Below are positions 26,403-36,188 of a stretch of DNA of 64,000 nt, in pieces. Under the pieces are notes generated by a model. That model was not told the DNA's origin, did not search any database, and saw nothing but the letters and a program-made list of their open reading frames with translations. The position numbers and the translations under genes were made by a program. Location: the NCBI GenBank assembly GCA_020853885.1, contig JADYXZ010000021.1, positions 62,001 to 126,000 on the forward strand, written 5' to 3'. This DNA is from Bradyrhizobiaceae bacterium (GTDB lineage: Bacteria > Pseudomonadota > Alphaproteobacteria > Rhizobiales > Xanthobacteraceae). How positions within the stretch are numbered: position 1 is the stretch's first letter; each line of letters opens with the position of its first letter.

Positions 26403-28321
26403 TGGCCGGCCCTCCGATCGCCGTCGAACGGAAACGAAATGCGGACTTGTGTTCCCGGCATCGCGTCGGAGATCGTCAGCGATCCAGACAACGCCTGCAC
26501 CCGCTGGCGCACGACGCTGAGCCCGATGTGCCCCGCGCTATCGTCGTGCGAATTCGCACCATTCGACGGTCCTCTGCCGTCATCGCCGACTTCGAGATTA
26601 ATACGACCATCAGCCGCCGTCAGCCGTACAACACATTTCTTCGCGTTCGAATGTTTGGCAACGTTTGTGACAAGTTCTTGCACAATGCGGAATAGATGCA
26701 CCGTTTCCGCCGATGACACCGCTACGCCGTTCAGATTGTATTCCAGCCGCGCGTCGACCGGCGTGTTCTCTTTCAGTTGCCGCACGAGCTGGCCGAGCGC
26801 CTGCTTAAGGCCGAGGTGAGCGAGCGTGGCGGGATGCAGGTCGTGGGAAATGCGCCGGATATCGTCAACGATCGCTCTGGAAAACTCCTCCGATTCGGCC
26901 ACCTCGACCTGCAGCGATGTGGGAAGTTCCGAGTCGTGCGCCAGCCGGGACAAACGGTTGCTGATGGCGAGAAGCCCCTGCCCCGCCGTGTCATGCAGCT
27001 CGGCGGCAATTCGCGACCGCTCATGATCGATCACACGCAACAGCCGCGCATTGCCCTCACGCTCCAGCGCGACATAGGCGAGATGCGCCTGCGCTGTCTG
27101 ATCCCGCGCCACGCGAATCCGGTAGGCGAGCGCGAGCGAAAACAACATGGCTTCGAGAAAAAGTACAACCTCGAGCAGATGATCACGGACGAACGGCAGC
27201 TCGACTCCGAAGATGCGCTGCGCGGCGACCAGCATCAGACCGGGAACCATGGCAACGCCGAGCGGCACGAGCAGAATTCTCGCCCTCACGTCTGCCTGCC
27301 AGGACCGTACCAGAACAAAGCCGAGAAAAATAACGAGCGTCGCGGCGCCCAAAGCCACGAGCTGAATCTGAACGATCCAGTAGGGAAGCACGATCCCGGT
27401 CGCAACCGCGGGCGCCGCGAGCAGCGGCGCGACCAACAAGAGCCGCGCGCCTCTCGCCGGCACGGCGTCGCCGTCGCTGAGAAAGTAGTAGAAGAATGGC
27501 CCGCCGCAAATGATCGCCATCCCGAGCGACAGGATCAGCACGACGTTTGAAACCCAAGGAAAGTCGCCCCACAGATAGGCGGCGCCGACGCCGGTCAGAT
27601 ACACATCGAGCATGAGCAGCCCGAAAATACTGCCAGCGTTGAACAGAAACGCCGCGTCCCGGACGATGTAGGAAACCACCGTATTGTAGAGCACCATGAC
27701 CAGGATGGCGCCGAGGAACAGTGCGCGCCACAGGTTGGAAACGTCGGTGGCGCGGTCGAATGCGTCGCCTTCATAATAGTGAAGGCGAAGAGAAATGCGC
27801 GTCTTCTGCACGATCCGCAAATAGAAATTCTTCCCGAGATCCGCCTCCCGTACGGGAAAGGCAAGCTTCGGCGCGACGATCTCCCGTATCGAGACCGGCA
27901 GTGTGTCGCCGGCGCGGCTGACCCGCAGTTCTCCGGTCGAAGGGTCGTGCACATAGAGCTCCGCGACATCGACCATGGAATCGAGGGCGATGACGCCGGG
28001 TTTCGTTCCCACATCCAGCCGCGCCCAAACAGAGCCGCTTCCGTAGCGGATATTCAGCGTTCTTGTTGGCGTGGTGGAGAACGCTGACGCCTCGGGCGCG
28101 CAGCAGATCGATCGAAAGTCTTTCCTTGCCTTCTCGGCGGCCGCTGCATCCAGCAGGAATACGGGTAACTCGATAGGGGCGTCCGCCGGAGCAGCGAGCG
28201 CCGGCAGATACGCGCCGTGAAAGAGCACCGCGGCAAGCGCGACCACGCGCCAGGAGATCGGCGCAATCATCCCCCGCCGTCTCCAGCGTCGTCTTGGAGC
28301 GAAAGGTTGGTCGTCCCTCAT
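26399..28321 (-). CDS. 7TMR-DISM sensor histidine kinase
   Basis: 640 residues. Signal peptide, periplasmic DISM-type sensing domain (about 45-185; SGSVWARLDVGTKPG, DPSTGELRVSRAGD), seven membrane helices (about 190-410), short coiled coil, HisKA_3 dimerisation helix with the His in RIAAELHDTAGQGLL, and HATPase with VQELVTNVAKHSNAK, VGDDGRGPS and GHIGLSVVRQRVQALSG. DISM extracellular domains resemble carbohydrate-binding folds, so a sugar-like or small ligand is possible. ATG 28270 (GGAG upstream) is an alternative start that gives a cleaner signal peptide. Coupled to the LuxR-type regulator. Confidence 0.94.
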   Translation of the reverse strand: MRDDQPFAPRRRWRRRGMIAPISWRVVALAAVLFHGAYLPALAAPADAPIELPVFLLDAAAAEKARKDFRSICCAPEASAFSTTPTRTLNIRYGSGSVWARLDVGTKPGVIALDSMVDVAELYVHDPSTGELRVSRAGDTLPVSIREIVAPKLAFPVREADLGKNFYLRIVQKTRISLRLHYYEGDAFDRATDVSNLWRALFLGAILVMVLYNTVVSYIVRDAAFLFNAGSIFGLLMLDVYLTGVGAAYLWGDFPWVSNVVLILSLGMAIICGGPFFYYFLSDGDAVPARGARLLLVAPLLAAPAVATGIVLPYWIVQIQLVALGAATLVIFLGFVLVRSWQADVRARILLVPLGVAMVPGLMLVAAQRIFGVELPFVRDHLLEVVLFLEAMLFSLALAYRIRVARDQTAQAHLAYVALEREGNARLLRVIDHERSRIAAELHDTAGQGLLAISNRLSRLAHDSELPTSLQVEVAESEEFSRAIVDDIRRISHDLHPATLAHLGLKQALGQLVRQLKENTPVDARLEYNLNGVAVSSAETVHLFRIVQELVTNVAKHSNAKKCVVRLTAADGRINLEVGDDGRGPSNGANSHDDSAGHIGLSVVRQRVQALSGSLTISDAMPGTQVRISFPFDGDRRAGQ

Positions 28322-28548
28322 ACGACAGCCCCCAAACCTAGTGCCTCCCCGCCGCTGCCGATATCCGCAGTAGAGCGTACTTTTCTACGAAGGTCTCCGG
28401 ATTAATTGGAGCGCATGACTGGTTCAGGCTTGCCGTCGGAAAGGAATCGTCAGGGGCACCCGTCTCGCCGAAGCGGCCGGTATTTCGGTTCCTTTGTCCT
28501 TTGCTGGGGCGTCGAGGGGATTCCTTCTGATGGCGCGGAAGCGCTGAC

Positions 28549-29997
28549 ATGGTCTGGCTTGGGGCGATCCTGCTTGCAATGATCGCCGCACTCGGCGGGG
28601 CCCCTGATCTCCCCGCGGCGGCGCCGATCCAGCTTGCCCAGTTGCCGGCGTCGGGAATTCCGTCTCCGCCGCAAGCCAAGGCGCGCGGCTGGATCGGCGC
28701 GCAAATTCGCTACATCGACGAGAAGCTCGCGCGCGAGCTCGGCCTGACGGCGGCGGGCGGCGCGATGGTCGAGGCGGTGGTTCCGTATGGGCCGGCCGCG
28801 AAAAGCGGTCTCCGGCAACGCGACGCAATCGTCGTCATGAACGGCACGGCGGTCGTCGATCACGCGCATCTCTCCAAGCTGACCTCTGCACAACGACCCG
28901 GAGACACCGCCGAAATCATCGTCGTTCGCGGCGGCCAACGTCAGAGCCTCCGTCTGACGATTGGCAACTATTTCGAGGATCAGTGGGCGGCGGCACATCG
29001 CGGCGATTCCCACGCGATGCTGCAACTCGGCAGTATCTATGCCGAGGGCAGTATCGTCAGGCAGGACCACGTGGTCGCCAATGAATGGTTCAGGAGATCC
29101 GCGGACACCGGCAACGCTGCCGCAATGGGCGCGCTCGGTAGCCAATACCAGACCGGCCACGGCGTCGAGCGCGACGACCGGGAGGCGGTGCGCTGGTATC
29201 GCAAGGCGGCCGACGGCGGTCACGCTCATTCCATGTTCTCGCTCGGCCTCTTCTACTACCGGGGACAGGGAGTCGAGCGCGACTACGCCGAGGCCGCGCG
29301 ATGGTACCGGCGCGCGATCGAAAAGAACCATCCAGGCGCGATCCACAATTACGGCATCCTGCTGCAGGGCGGAACCGGGGTCGGGAAGGACGAAGCACAG
29401 GCCATCGTCCATTTTCGAAAGGCGGCGGCGCTCGGCCAGCTTGAATCGTTCTTCATGCTTGGCGACGCTTATGCCTTGGGCCGCGGCGTCGCCAAGGATC
29501 TTCACGAAGCTGCACGCTGGTTCCGCGAGGCCGCAAATCGTGGCGTTGGTCATGGCCATACCGGCCTCGGGCAGCTGTACGAGCGCGGCGAAGGCGGCCT
29601 GCCCAAGAGCCTCGCCGAGGCGATCAAGCACTACCGCAAGGGGGCCGAAGCGGGGCACGACATCGCGATCGGGCGGCTCAAGGCGTTGAACGTGAGCGCG
29701 CACGATCCGCAGGAGATGCAGCAGCTCCTTGCCGATCTCGGCTTCGATTCCGGCGCGATCGACGGCCGACCCGGCGCCAAGACCGCGCAGGCGATCCGCG
29801 AATTTCAGAAGAGCCGCGGGCTGCCGGTGAACGGCGAAGCCTCACTCGCGCTCGTCGGCCAGCTGCGCAACGCGCTCAAGCAGAAGACGGCGACGGCGAG
29901 CGCAGAGCCAGCGCCCCCCCCCGCGTCCGCAAGTGCGGCGAAGCCCCCCGATCTCGGCAATCTCAAGGATCTGGAGAAGCTCGACTCGCTTGAATAG
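28549..29997 (+). CDS. Exported PDZ-Sel1-peptidoglycan-binding protein
   Basis: 482 residues. Signal peptide to about residue 27 (ending AAAPIQLAQ), PDZ domain (about 43-140: GWIGAQIRYIDEKLARELGL, GGAMVEAVVPYGPAAKSGLR), six or so Sel1 repeats (about 147-385; units such as GHGVERDDREAVRWYRKAAD), a PG_binding_1 domain (about 395-455: QQLLADLGFDSGAIDGRPGA, TAQAIREFQKSRG), a low-complexity A/P linker and the tail LKDLEKLDSLE. Probably periplasmic, with peptidoglycan contact and protein scaffolding. Same C-terminal tail as the next protein, 44 bp downstream. Confidence 0.9.
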   Translation: MVWLGAILLAMIAALGGAPDLPAAAPIQLAQLPASGIPSPPQAKARGWIGAQIRYIDEKLARELGLTAAGGAMVEAVVPYGPAAKSGLRQRDAIVVMNGTAVVDHAHLSKLTSAQRPGDTAEIIVVRGGQRQSLRLTIGNYFEDQWAAAHRGDSHAMLQLGSIYAEGSIVRQDHVVANEWFRRSADTGNAAAMGALGSQYQTGHGVERDDREAVRWYRKAADGGHAHSMFSLGLFYYRGQGVERDYAEAARWYRRAIEKNHPGAIHNYGILLQGGTGVGKDEAQAIVHFRKAAALGQLESFFMLGDAYALGRGVAKDLHEAARWFREAANRGVGHGHTGLGQLYERGEGGLPKSLAEAIKHYRKGAEAGHDIAIGRLKALNVSAHDPQEMQQLLADLGFDSGAIDGRPGAKTAQAIREFQKSRGLPVNGEASLALVGQLRNALKQKTATASAEPAPPPASASAAKPPDLGNLKDLEKLDSLE

Positions 29998-30041
29998 CGG
30001 AGGCGCGCTCGCCGGCGCGGCCCGCTGGAGGAAATAGAACG

Positions 30042-31052
30042 ATGCGGATCGGACGCGGAATGATCGTCGGGCTCGCCGTATCGCTGCTCATCGCCGTGAC
30101 GGCAGGCGGCGGAGTCGCTCAGACCAGTGTGTCGGTCGTCGAATGGCGGCGTGCCGCCGAGGCAGGCGATCGCATCGCCATGCGAAATCTTGGCTCGGCG
30201 CTCATGATGGGGCGCGGCGTCGAGCAGAACGAGCGGGAGGCGCTGCGCTGGCTCCGCCAGGCCGCGGATAACGGCAACGGCGATGCGATAGCCATGACGC
30301 GGCTCGGAGACGCTTACATCCACGGCCGCGGCGTGGAGCGTGATCCAAGAGAAGCGGCACGCTGGATCAAGATGGCTGCCGACAAGAACGAGCCGATGGC
30401 GTTGCACAACTACGGCATCATGCTGCGAGACGGCTTGGGGGTTGAAAAGAACTATCCGCTTTCTGTCAACTATTTTCGGCGCGCCGGCGAACTCGGCAAC
30501 GTGGAATCATTTACGAACGTCGGCGCCTCCTACGCCTTGGGCCGAGGCGTTCGTAAGGACCTGGTCGAAGCCGCACGTTGGTTTCGCAAGGCGGCGGATC
30601 TCGGCAGCGTCACCGCATTCTCGAACCTTGGCGCCCTGTACGAACGCGGTGAAGGCGGTTTTTCCAAGAACCGGGATGAAGCCATCAAGTACTATCGCAA
30701 GGCTGCAGAGGGTGGCCGCACCTTTGCTGTGGAACGCCTGAAGGCGCTGAATGCGACGCCACACGACCCGAAGGAAGTCCAGCAGCTCCTGTCGGACCTC
30801 GGCTTCAATCCGGGCGTCATCGACGGACAGCCTGGCGCCAAGACCTCACAGGCGATCCGTGACTTTCAGAAAAGCCGCGGAGTGAACGTCGACGGCCAAG
30901 CGTCGCTCGCTCTCGTCGGCCGGCTGCGCGACGCGCTCAAGCAGAAGGCGGCCGCAAACAGCACAACTGCACAAGGCTCACGCTCGTCGTCAGCCGGCGG
31001 CGCGAATTTCGGCGTGCTCAAGGATCTGGAGAAGCTCGACTCGCTCGAATAG
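30042..31052 (+). CDS. Exported Sel1-peptidoglycan-binding protein
   Basis: 336 residues. Signal peptide RIGRGMIVGLAVSLLIAVTA with cleavage near GVAQ, about five Sel1 repeats (units such as GRGVEQNEREALRWLRQAAD), PG_binding_1 domain (about 245-300: LLSDLGFNPGVIDGQPGAKT) and the tail LKDLEKLDSLE, the same eleven residues that end the previous protein. A paralogue without the PDZ domain. GGAGGAAAT stands 6 nt before the ATG. Followed at 105 bp by the large secreted protein. Confidence 0.92.
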   Translation: MRIGRGMIVGLAVSLLIAVTAGGGVAQTSVSVVEWRRAAEAGDRIAMRNLGSALMMGRGVEQNEREALRWLRQAADNGNGDAIAMTRLGDAYIHGRGVERDPREAARWIKMAADKNEPMALHNYGIMLRDGLGVEKNYPLSVNYFRRAGELGNVESFTNVGASYALGRGVRKDLVEAARWFRKAADLGSVTAFSNLGALYERGEGGFSKNRDEAIKYYRKAAEGGRTFAVERLKALNATPHDPKEVQQLLSDLGFNPGVIDGQPGAKTSQAIRDFQKSRGVNVDGQASLALVGRLRDALKQKAAANSTTAQGSRSSSAGGANFGVLKDLEKLDSLE

Positions 31053-31156
31053 GGGCCAGAGGGGATTCAGCGATGACCCGAGCCGATTGCATGACGAGCC
31101 AGACGCTTCTTCGGATGCCGCGAATCATTGGTGCGAATTTGCCAAGGAGAGATTTC

Positions 31157-34100
31157 ATGCTTCGCTTTGGGCCATCGATTTTTGCCGTGCTGCGGCCCGC
31201 GCTTGTCGCCACAACACTACTGTTGCTACCCGCAGATTTCACGCTCGCCCAGAGCGGGCCGCCGTCGGCGATGGATCTTGGCCGCGAAGCGGCCGGACAG
31301 ACGGCCGAATGGGTCGAAGAGAAGATCAAGGAACGGTTTTCGGAAGATTCGCTGGTTCGGCAGGCAACGGAAAAAGTGAAGAAGCATCCCGACCTGGCCA
31401 AAAAGCTGGGCCAGGCCGCGCTCAATGCGGATCGCGACAATTGGTGGGCGACGTCGCGCGAGGTGCTGGGGGAGTACGCGCAGCGGGAGCTGAAGGAGCA
31501 GCAAGAGAAAGGTATCGACATCTGGAAGAACTTGGGCCGCGAGATCATCAACCCGTCGGGCTCGCTCTCGAGGGTCGGCCTGGATCCGGTCGATCTTTAT
31601 GCACAGGGCGTCGACGACTGGGCCGACTTTGTCGAAAAGACAGAGGTCCGCCATCACCGCGCTGTACTCGATTGCTACTATGACGGTTATCGTCAGGCGG
31701 CGGCCGAAGGCGGCCACGAAGGCGCCCGTGAAGAAATCGAATCCTCGTTAGGCCTTAAGATTCGCCAGTGTGGTGAAAAGGACCGCTGCGATTCCGTCGC
31801 TTCCTGTTTCACGAGATGGATCAAGCGGCGGTCGAGCGGCGCCGCCACGTTGGGCAAATTTGGGCTCAGTGAGGCAGAACTGGCGTCCCTTCTGAAAGAT
31901 TTTCACGAGCAGAATGCCGGTCGGCCGGATAAAGCCTTCTCCGATTGGATGCGCGAGCGCTTCGAAAAGAATCTGAGGGATCGTAAGAACGCGTTGCGCG
32001 AGGCCATGGCCGCCGAGCAGGCACGGGCAACGGGACAGGCGGCGGCCGCTCCTGAGGCCGCTCCGCTCACGCCGGGCAACGATCCGGCACTGCTTGCGCG
32101 CCTCGATTCCGCATTCGCCGCGCTCGATGCGTTCGCCTCCGCCCTGGAACTGAGGACTAGGGACGACCGGGCGCAATGCGCACGCGTATCCGATGCGCTG
32201 ATGCCCGACACACCCGACAGCATTCCGAGCCGGCTGAAGGCCGTGCAGGAAATTGTCGATCAGGCTGTCTTTGCGCGGAATCAGATCGAAGCCGACAAGG
32301 ACTTGTATGACGTCTTCCGATCGGCGCTGGACGCCGCGGGCCGGTCTGCCGGACTGGCCGACGATGCCGCACGTGCGGCTTGCAAAGCGTCGCAGGCAGC
32401 CGATCCCGATCTTGCCGCCATTCGAGCCGACGCCGAAAAAACCGGCAATCTCGCGGTGCTCGCGAGCCAAATTGCGGACAGGGCACGGGACGCGGCGGAC
32501 AAGCTCCTGCCGCGTCTTGCCTCCACCGACATTCTTCCGACCGTAGCGCAGTCGCTGGAGAGGATCAGAAGCCGCGTGGGCGACGTCGAGCGGTTGTGCG
32601 ATCGTCTTCGGCAGCCGATCAAGCAAGCAAACGATCTCGTCGCACAGATGCAAACGCCAGGGACCGAAATCTCGAGAGCCCTGAATGAAGCCGCCGGCGG
32701 AAAGCTCAAGCCGGAAACGACCGCCGTCTACCAATCCAAACTCGACAACCACATCTCCCGCGTGAAAGCGATCACCGATCGGATCGAGTCGTGCTCCCGG
32801 GATATCCGAAGTGTTGTCGAAATGTGCAGCCGCGTCCAGCAAGACGTCACCAACCAGCTTGCAGCAATCGAACAGGCACGGAACGAACTGACTGCGGATC
32901 GCGAGGTCATGGCCAACCAGGTCAACTTCGACAAGGTGAATTTACAGGACCATATCAATCGCGCGGCGGCGGCCAAGGCCCGCGCCGACCAATGTCTTGC
33001 CGACGCGCGCAACAAGAAACCCGCCGTCGACCCCAGGCTGCTGGGCGAAGCCAACGATCTTGGCGACCCGTCGAAGGCCACTTGCAAATCCGCAGACCTG
33101 CGCAACCGGGCGGCCCGCCTGCGCGACCCGAAGTACGCGGCGATTCCAGGCGTCAAGGACAAGGCGGCCGAGCTGGAACGGCTTGCCGGCATCTATGACT
33201 CGGCCAAAGGCCACTTCGATACCGCCAAGTCCGCTTACGAACGGGCCGACTTCCCGGTGGTGCATGCGGAATTGGATAAGGCCCAAGCGCAGATCGATTC
33301 CATGGGGGGCAAGGTCGATTGCAGCTCGTCCCGGCAATCGATCCAGCAGGGTCGCGACCGAGCGGACCGGCTTGCCACGGCGATCCAGCGCGCCAAGGAG
33401 ACGCTGTATCAGTGCGATGCAGACACGCTCCGCACGCACGCCGAAGCCATCGACGACAAGAGCACACATCCCGCGCTGCATGCCTTGAAGCAGCGCATGC
33501 AACGACAACTCGCGGCGCTCAACGGCTTCGGTGCCGCCAACGTGACCTACAAGGTCGGCGACCTAGACAAGGCCCGCGGCGAGCTGACGGCGATCCAACG
33601 GTCGCTGGCGGGCGCGCCGGCCGACGACTGCCCCATTCTGCGCCAGAAGATCGACAGCGGCCTCGACCGGATCGCCACCCTGACCCGCGTCGCCGCCCAG
33701 GCCGACGAGATGATCCGCAGGTGCGACGTGAGCGGCATCCAGCGCTTCAATTACGAGCTACAGGACAACGATCAGGCGACGCTCAGGAATTTGCGCAGCC
33801 GGCTGAATTCGGCGCTCGAAACCTGCAGACGCGCACGTTCTGGCAGTGGAACGACCGACGTCGCCAGCGCTCACAGGGAATGCAGGACAAGGCTCGGCTC
33901 GCTCGGCCTCGCCGTGCACGACGTCAACAGCATCACCGGCTACCGCTGCGACTGCGAGCAGCCCTACAAGCTCGACGGCAGCGCCTGCGTGCGGCGCAAG
34001 ACCGAGAACGAGCTCGCCGCCGAGCGCGACGCGACCTGCCCCTCGGGCTATCGCGCCGGCCCGGTCAACGCGGCGGGCAAGTACAACTGCCTCCCGAACC

Positions 34101-34642
34101 GGGAGACCGCCGACGCCGGCTGCCGGCAACAAAACGGAGCAGGATACTTCGCCGGAACGATCAAGGACGACGGGTCGTCGAGCTGCATCCCGAGCAAGGA
34201 AGTCGCCGACGCCTGGTGCCGGGAGAACGGCGGACCCGGTGCCGTAGCCGGTCGGATCAATGCCGAAGGCAGCTTCCAATGTGTACTCACGCAGGCGGGA
34301 GCTAACGCCCGTTGCCAGCAGGCCAACCCGGGAATGTCGGACGTCTACGCCAGCAGGATCAAGGCGGACGGCTCCTTCACCTGCTTGCGGAGCCAGCCGA
34401 CGGTGAGTCGCACGCCGCAACCGCAGCACGACGCAGCAAGCTCGGCGGCGGCCGCCGCCGTGGCCGGCGCCGTCATCCAGGGCGTGATCGGCGTGATCGG
34501 CAATCGCCGGTCGAGTGGGGGCCATGTGGTGCCTCAGCGACAATCCAATTGTCGCCCGGTCAAATTGGATCTCTACGGGTCTAGGCCCACGCGGTGGACA
34601 ACACATGATCCACGTTCCAGCACGTATCTTGCGTGTGACTAG
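31157..34642 (+). CDS. Very large secreted protein with helical and Cys-rich repeats, function unknown
   Basis: 1161 residues. ATG 31157 is preceded by AAGGAGA at 6 nt and starts a clean signal peptide (LRPALVATTLLLLPADFTLA, cleavage near AQ-SG); the frame is open upstream to 31073 without support. Residues 35-900 are mostly helical and charged with scattered Cys; two units near 745-905 look related (AKETLYQCDADTLRTHAEAI versus ADEMIRRCDVSGIQRFNYEL). Around 925 an EGF-like YRCDCEQPYKLDGSACV begins a Cys-rich region with four units of the pattern C-x(n)-G-x-I/V-x-x-D/A-G-S/K-x-x-C. Then an Ala-rich hydrophobic stretch and a C-terminal Cys. No known enzyme motif. It follows the two Sel1 proteins. 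Confidence 0.75.
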   Translation: MLRFGPSIFAVLRPALVATTLLLLPADFTLAQSGPPSAMDLGREAAGQTAEWVEEKIKERFSEDSLVRQATEKVKKHPDLAKKLGQAALNADRDNWWATSREVLGEYAQRELKEQQEKGIDIWKNLGREIINPSGSLSRVGLDPVDLYAQGVDDWADFVEKTEVRHHRAVLDCYYDGYRQAAAEGGHEGAREEIESSLGLKIRQCGEKDRCDSVASCFTRWIKRRSSGAATLGKFGLSEAELASLLKDFHEQNAGRPDKAFSDWMRERFEKNLRDRKNALREAMAAEQARATGQAAAAPEAAPLTPGNDPALLARLDSAFAALDAFASALELRTRDDRAQCARVSDALMPDTPDSIPSRLKAVQEIVDQAVFARNQIEADKDLYDVFRSALDAAGRSAGLADDAARAACKASQAADPDLAAIRADAEKTGNLAVLASQIADRARDAADKLLPRLASTDILPTVAQSLERIRSRVGDVERLCDRLRQPIKQANDLVAQMQTPGTEISRALNEAAGGKLKPETTAVYQSKLDNHISRVKAITDRIESCSRDIRSVVEMCSRVQQDVTNQLAAIEQARNELTADREVMANQVNFDKVNLQDHINRAAAAKARADQCLADARNKKPAVDPRLLGEANDLGDPSKATCKSADLRNRAARLRDPKYAAIPGVKDKAAELERLAGIYDSAKGHFDTAKSAYERADFPVVHAELDKAQAQIDSMGGKVDCSSSRQSIQQGRDRADRLATAIQRAKETLYQCDADTLRTHAEAIDDKSTHPALHALKQRMQRQLAALNGFGAANVTYKVGDLDKARGELTAIQRSLAGAPADDCPILRQKIDSGLDRIATLTRVAAQADEMIRRCDVSGIQRFNYELQDNDQATLRNLRSRLNSALETCRRARSGSGTTDVASAHRECRTRLGSLGLAVHDVNSITGYRCDCEQPYKLDGSACVRRKTENELAAERDATCPSGYRAGPVNAAGKYNCLPNRETADAGCRQQNGAGYFAGTIKDDGSSSCIPSKEVADAWCRENGGPGAVAGRINAEGSFQCVLTQAGANARCQQANPGMSDVYASRIKADGSFTCLRSQPTVSRTPQPQHDAASSAAAAAVAGAVIQGVIGVIGNRRSSGGHVVPQRQSNCRPVKLDLYGSRPTRWTTHDPRSSTYLACD

Positions 34643-34846
34643 CGCGGGTGAGTGGTGCGAAAATTCCGACCAGGAGCGGCGAAATCGAAGGCTGCAATTA
34701 GGTCGATCACTACCGGCGTCGAGTGTGCCCCCGTCCGAATGACTCCTAGTTGCTCCAGCCCGACACCGTCGGCCGCCAAGCCGCGGCGATCACTGCGCAA
34801 ACATGTCGATCTCGTCGGCCGCGATCACGGGAGGCCGCTGCTACTG
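34643..34846. other. Intergenic stretch after the large secreted protein
   Basis: No gene, repeat or clear regulatory site recognised. The frame of the next gene is open through it but has no protein-like features until the ATG at 34847. Confidence 0.4.
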
Positions 34847-35848
34847 ATGCGAGACGTGTTGCGGGCATTCTCGCTTTTGACCGCAGTCGTGGCGATACTG
34901 AGTTGGCCAGCTTCCGCGGTCGCCAAGACGAATTCGGAATCGAATGCTGCAAGCACTCGACTGCCGATGAACGATCCGGAATCGGATAAGACCCTTGCAG
35001 GGCGCAGCACGCGACCGCGCGGAACGGGCTCGCGCGGCCCACTCCAAGAGGGACGAATCATGGGCATTCATTCGCTCGCAGCAGCTTTGGCCAGCGCAAC
35101 CGCGATTGCCGTGGGGACATCGTTCGGCCCGATCTCGACCGGGCTCGCCTCACCGCCCGCCTGCTTTCCGAGTCCCGCAGGCCTGTTCCTCGCCGCCGAT
35201 GCCGTGGTCGAGGTTGCGGTGAAGGATGCGCGCGCATGGGTAGAAATGTGGAGCGGCGAACGGCGACGATTCGTTCCGGCCGACTATGAGATCGTGGACG
35301 TATTCAAGGGCCAATTGGCGGGCGGGATTCGATTGAAGTTGACGAACTCCTGTATCGACACACCGGTTCCGGAGGAGTTTAAAGGCTACCCGATGACCGA
35401 ACGCTATTGCCGCGGCGAAATCGGCCTGCGGCTCGACGGCGTCAGGTTGCGCGGCGGCGTCGCGGAACGCGCGGACGAACGAACCTGGATTCTGTTTCTC
35501 GATCGCCGAACCGGAGAGTGGCGGGCCATCTCGAAATCAACTTCGTTCCGCCCCGGCCCCTGCATTGCCTCGCCGGGCCAGGTGCCGCCCAAGGATCAGC
35601 CGCAATTCGAGCGGCTGATGCGTTCGCTGGCCTTCCTCTCGGAACGTCACAGCGAGGACGAACCGGGACGTGCCATCGATCGATTCGTCATCGACCCCAA
35701 CCGCTCCGGGCGGAGCGATGCCCACATTCCGACCATTTATCCCAAGGATAGCCCGCGAACCCCCGTCATCAATCCGTGCCTGCGGCGGAACCCGAGATCC
35801 GGCAAGATGGAATGGAACGATACGCTGTGCCCGCGACGCAGCCGATGA
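34847..35848 (+). CDS. Exported protein with NTR/TIMP-like look, function unknown
   Basis: Two starts are possible. ATG 34847 (GGGAGG about 12 nt upstream) opens a signal-like MRDVLRAFSLLTAVVAILSW with PASAVA. ATG 35060 (AGAGGGA 6 nt upstream, giving 262 residues) opens a second hydrophobic start IHSLAAALASATAIAVGTSF. The mature core FLAADAVVEVAVKDARAW, RFVPADYEIVDVFKGQL and LKLTNSC resembles secreted domains with an OB/NTR-like fold that begin with a Cys and carry a KG turn. Cys residues at CFPSP, SCIDTP, YCRGE, GPCIAS, NPCLRR and LCPRR suggest disulfides. I favour 35060 as the true start. Function unknown. Confidence 0.6.
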   Translation: MRDVLRAFSLLTAVVAILSWPASAVAKTNSESNAASTRLPMNDPESDKTLAGRSTRPRGTGSRGPLQEGRIMGIHSLAAALASATAIAVGTSFGPISTGLASPPACFPSPAGLFLAADAVVEVAVKDARAWVEMWSGERRRFVPADYEIVDVFKGQLAGGIRLKLTNSCIDTPVPEEFKGYPMTERYCRGEIGLRLDGVRLRGGVAERADERTWILFLDRRTGEWRAISKSTSFRPGPCIASPGQVPPKDQPQFERLMRSLAFLSERHSEDEPGRAIDRFVIDPNRSGRSDAHIPTIYPKDSPRTPVINPCLRRNPRSGKMEWNDTLCPRRSR

Positions 35849-35956
35849 ATTCCTCAGCCACGCACGGGCCGGCAACTTCTATTCAGAATGGCGGGCGAAC
35901 TCGATCAGAATAAAGGACCGCCACTTCGCTAGCACCATACAAGAAAATAAAAATTT
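35849..35956. other. Short intergenic stretch before repeat copy C
   Basis: AT-richer than its surroundings; no gene seen. Confidence 0.4.
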
Positions 35957-36188
35957 GGCTGACGACGTAGTCGATTGCCAACCGGTCTCTGCGTGGCTTT
36001 CCCTGAAACGGGGAAGAAAACAGGGAATTCTGAAAGAATGCTGACCTGCGGCGGTCCTTCTGGCCAGATTGCGCCCAACATTCAGTGGCTTGGCAAGAAA
36101 TTCCCTGCTCCGCCGAACAGCGAATTTTACTGACCGATCAGGGAATTTGATCGCCGTAACAGGAAATTTTCCTGCAGCATTCAGCGAT
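35957..36188. repeat. Dispersed repeat, long copy C
   Basis: Aligns along its full length with copy B at 25321-25552 in the same orientation, with scattered substitutions and small indels. Both copies lie in otherwise empty DNA downstream of a gene. The distal third also matches copy A. Confidence 0.75.
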
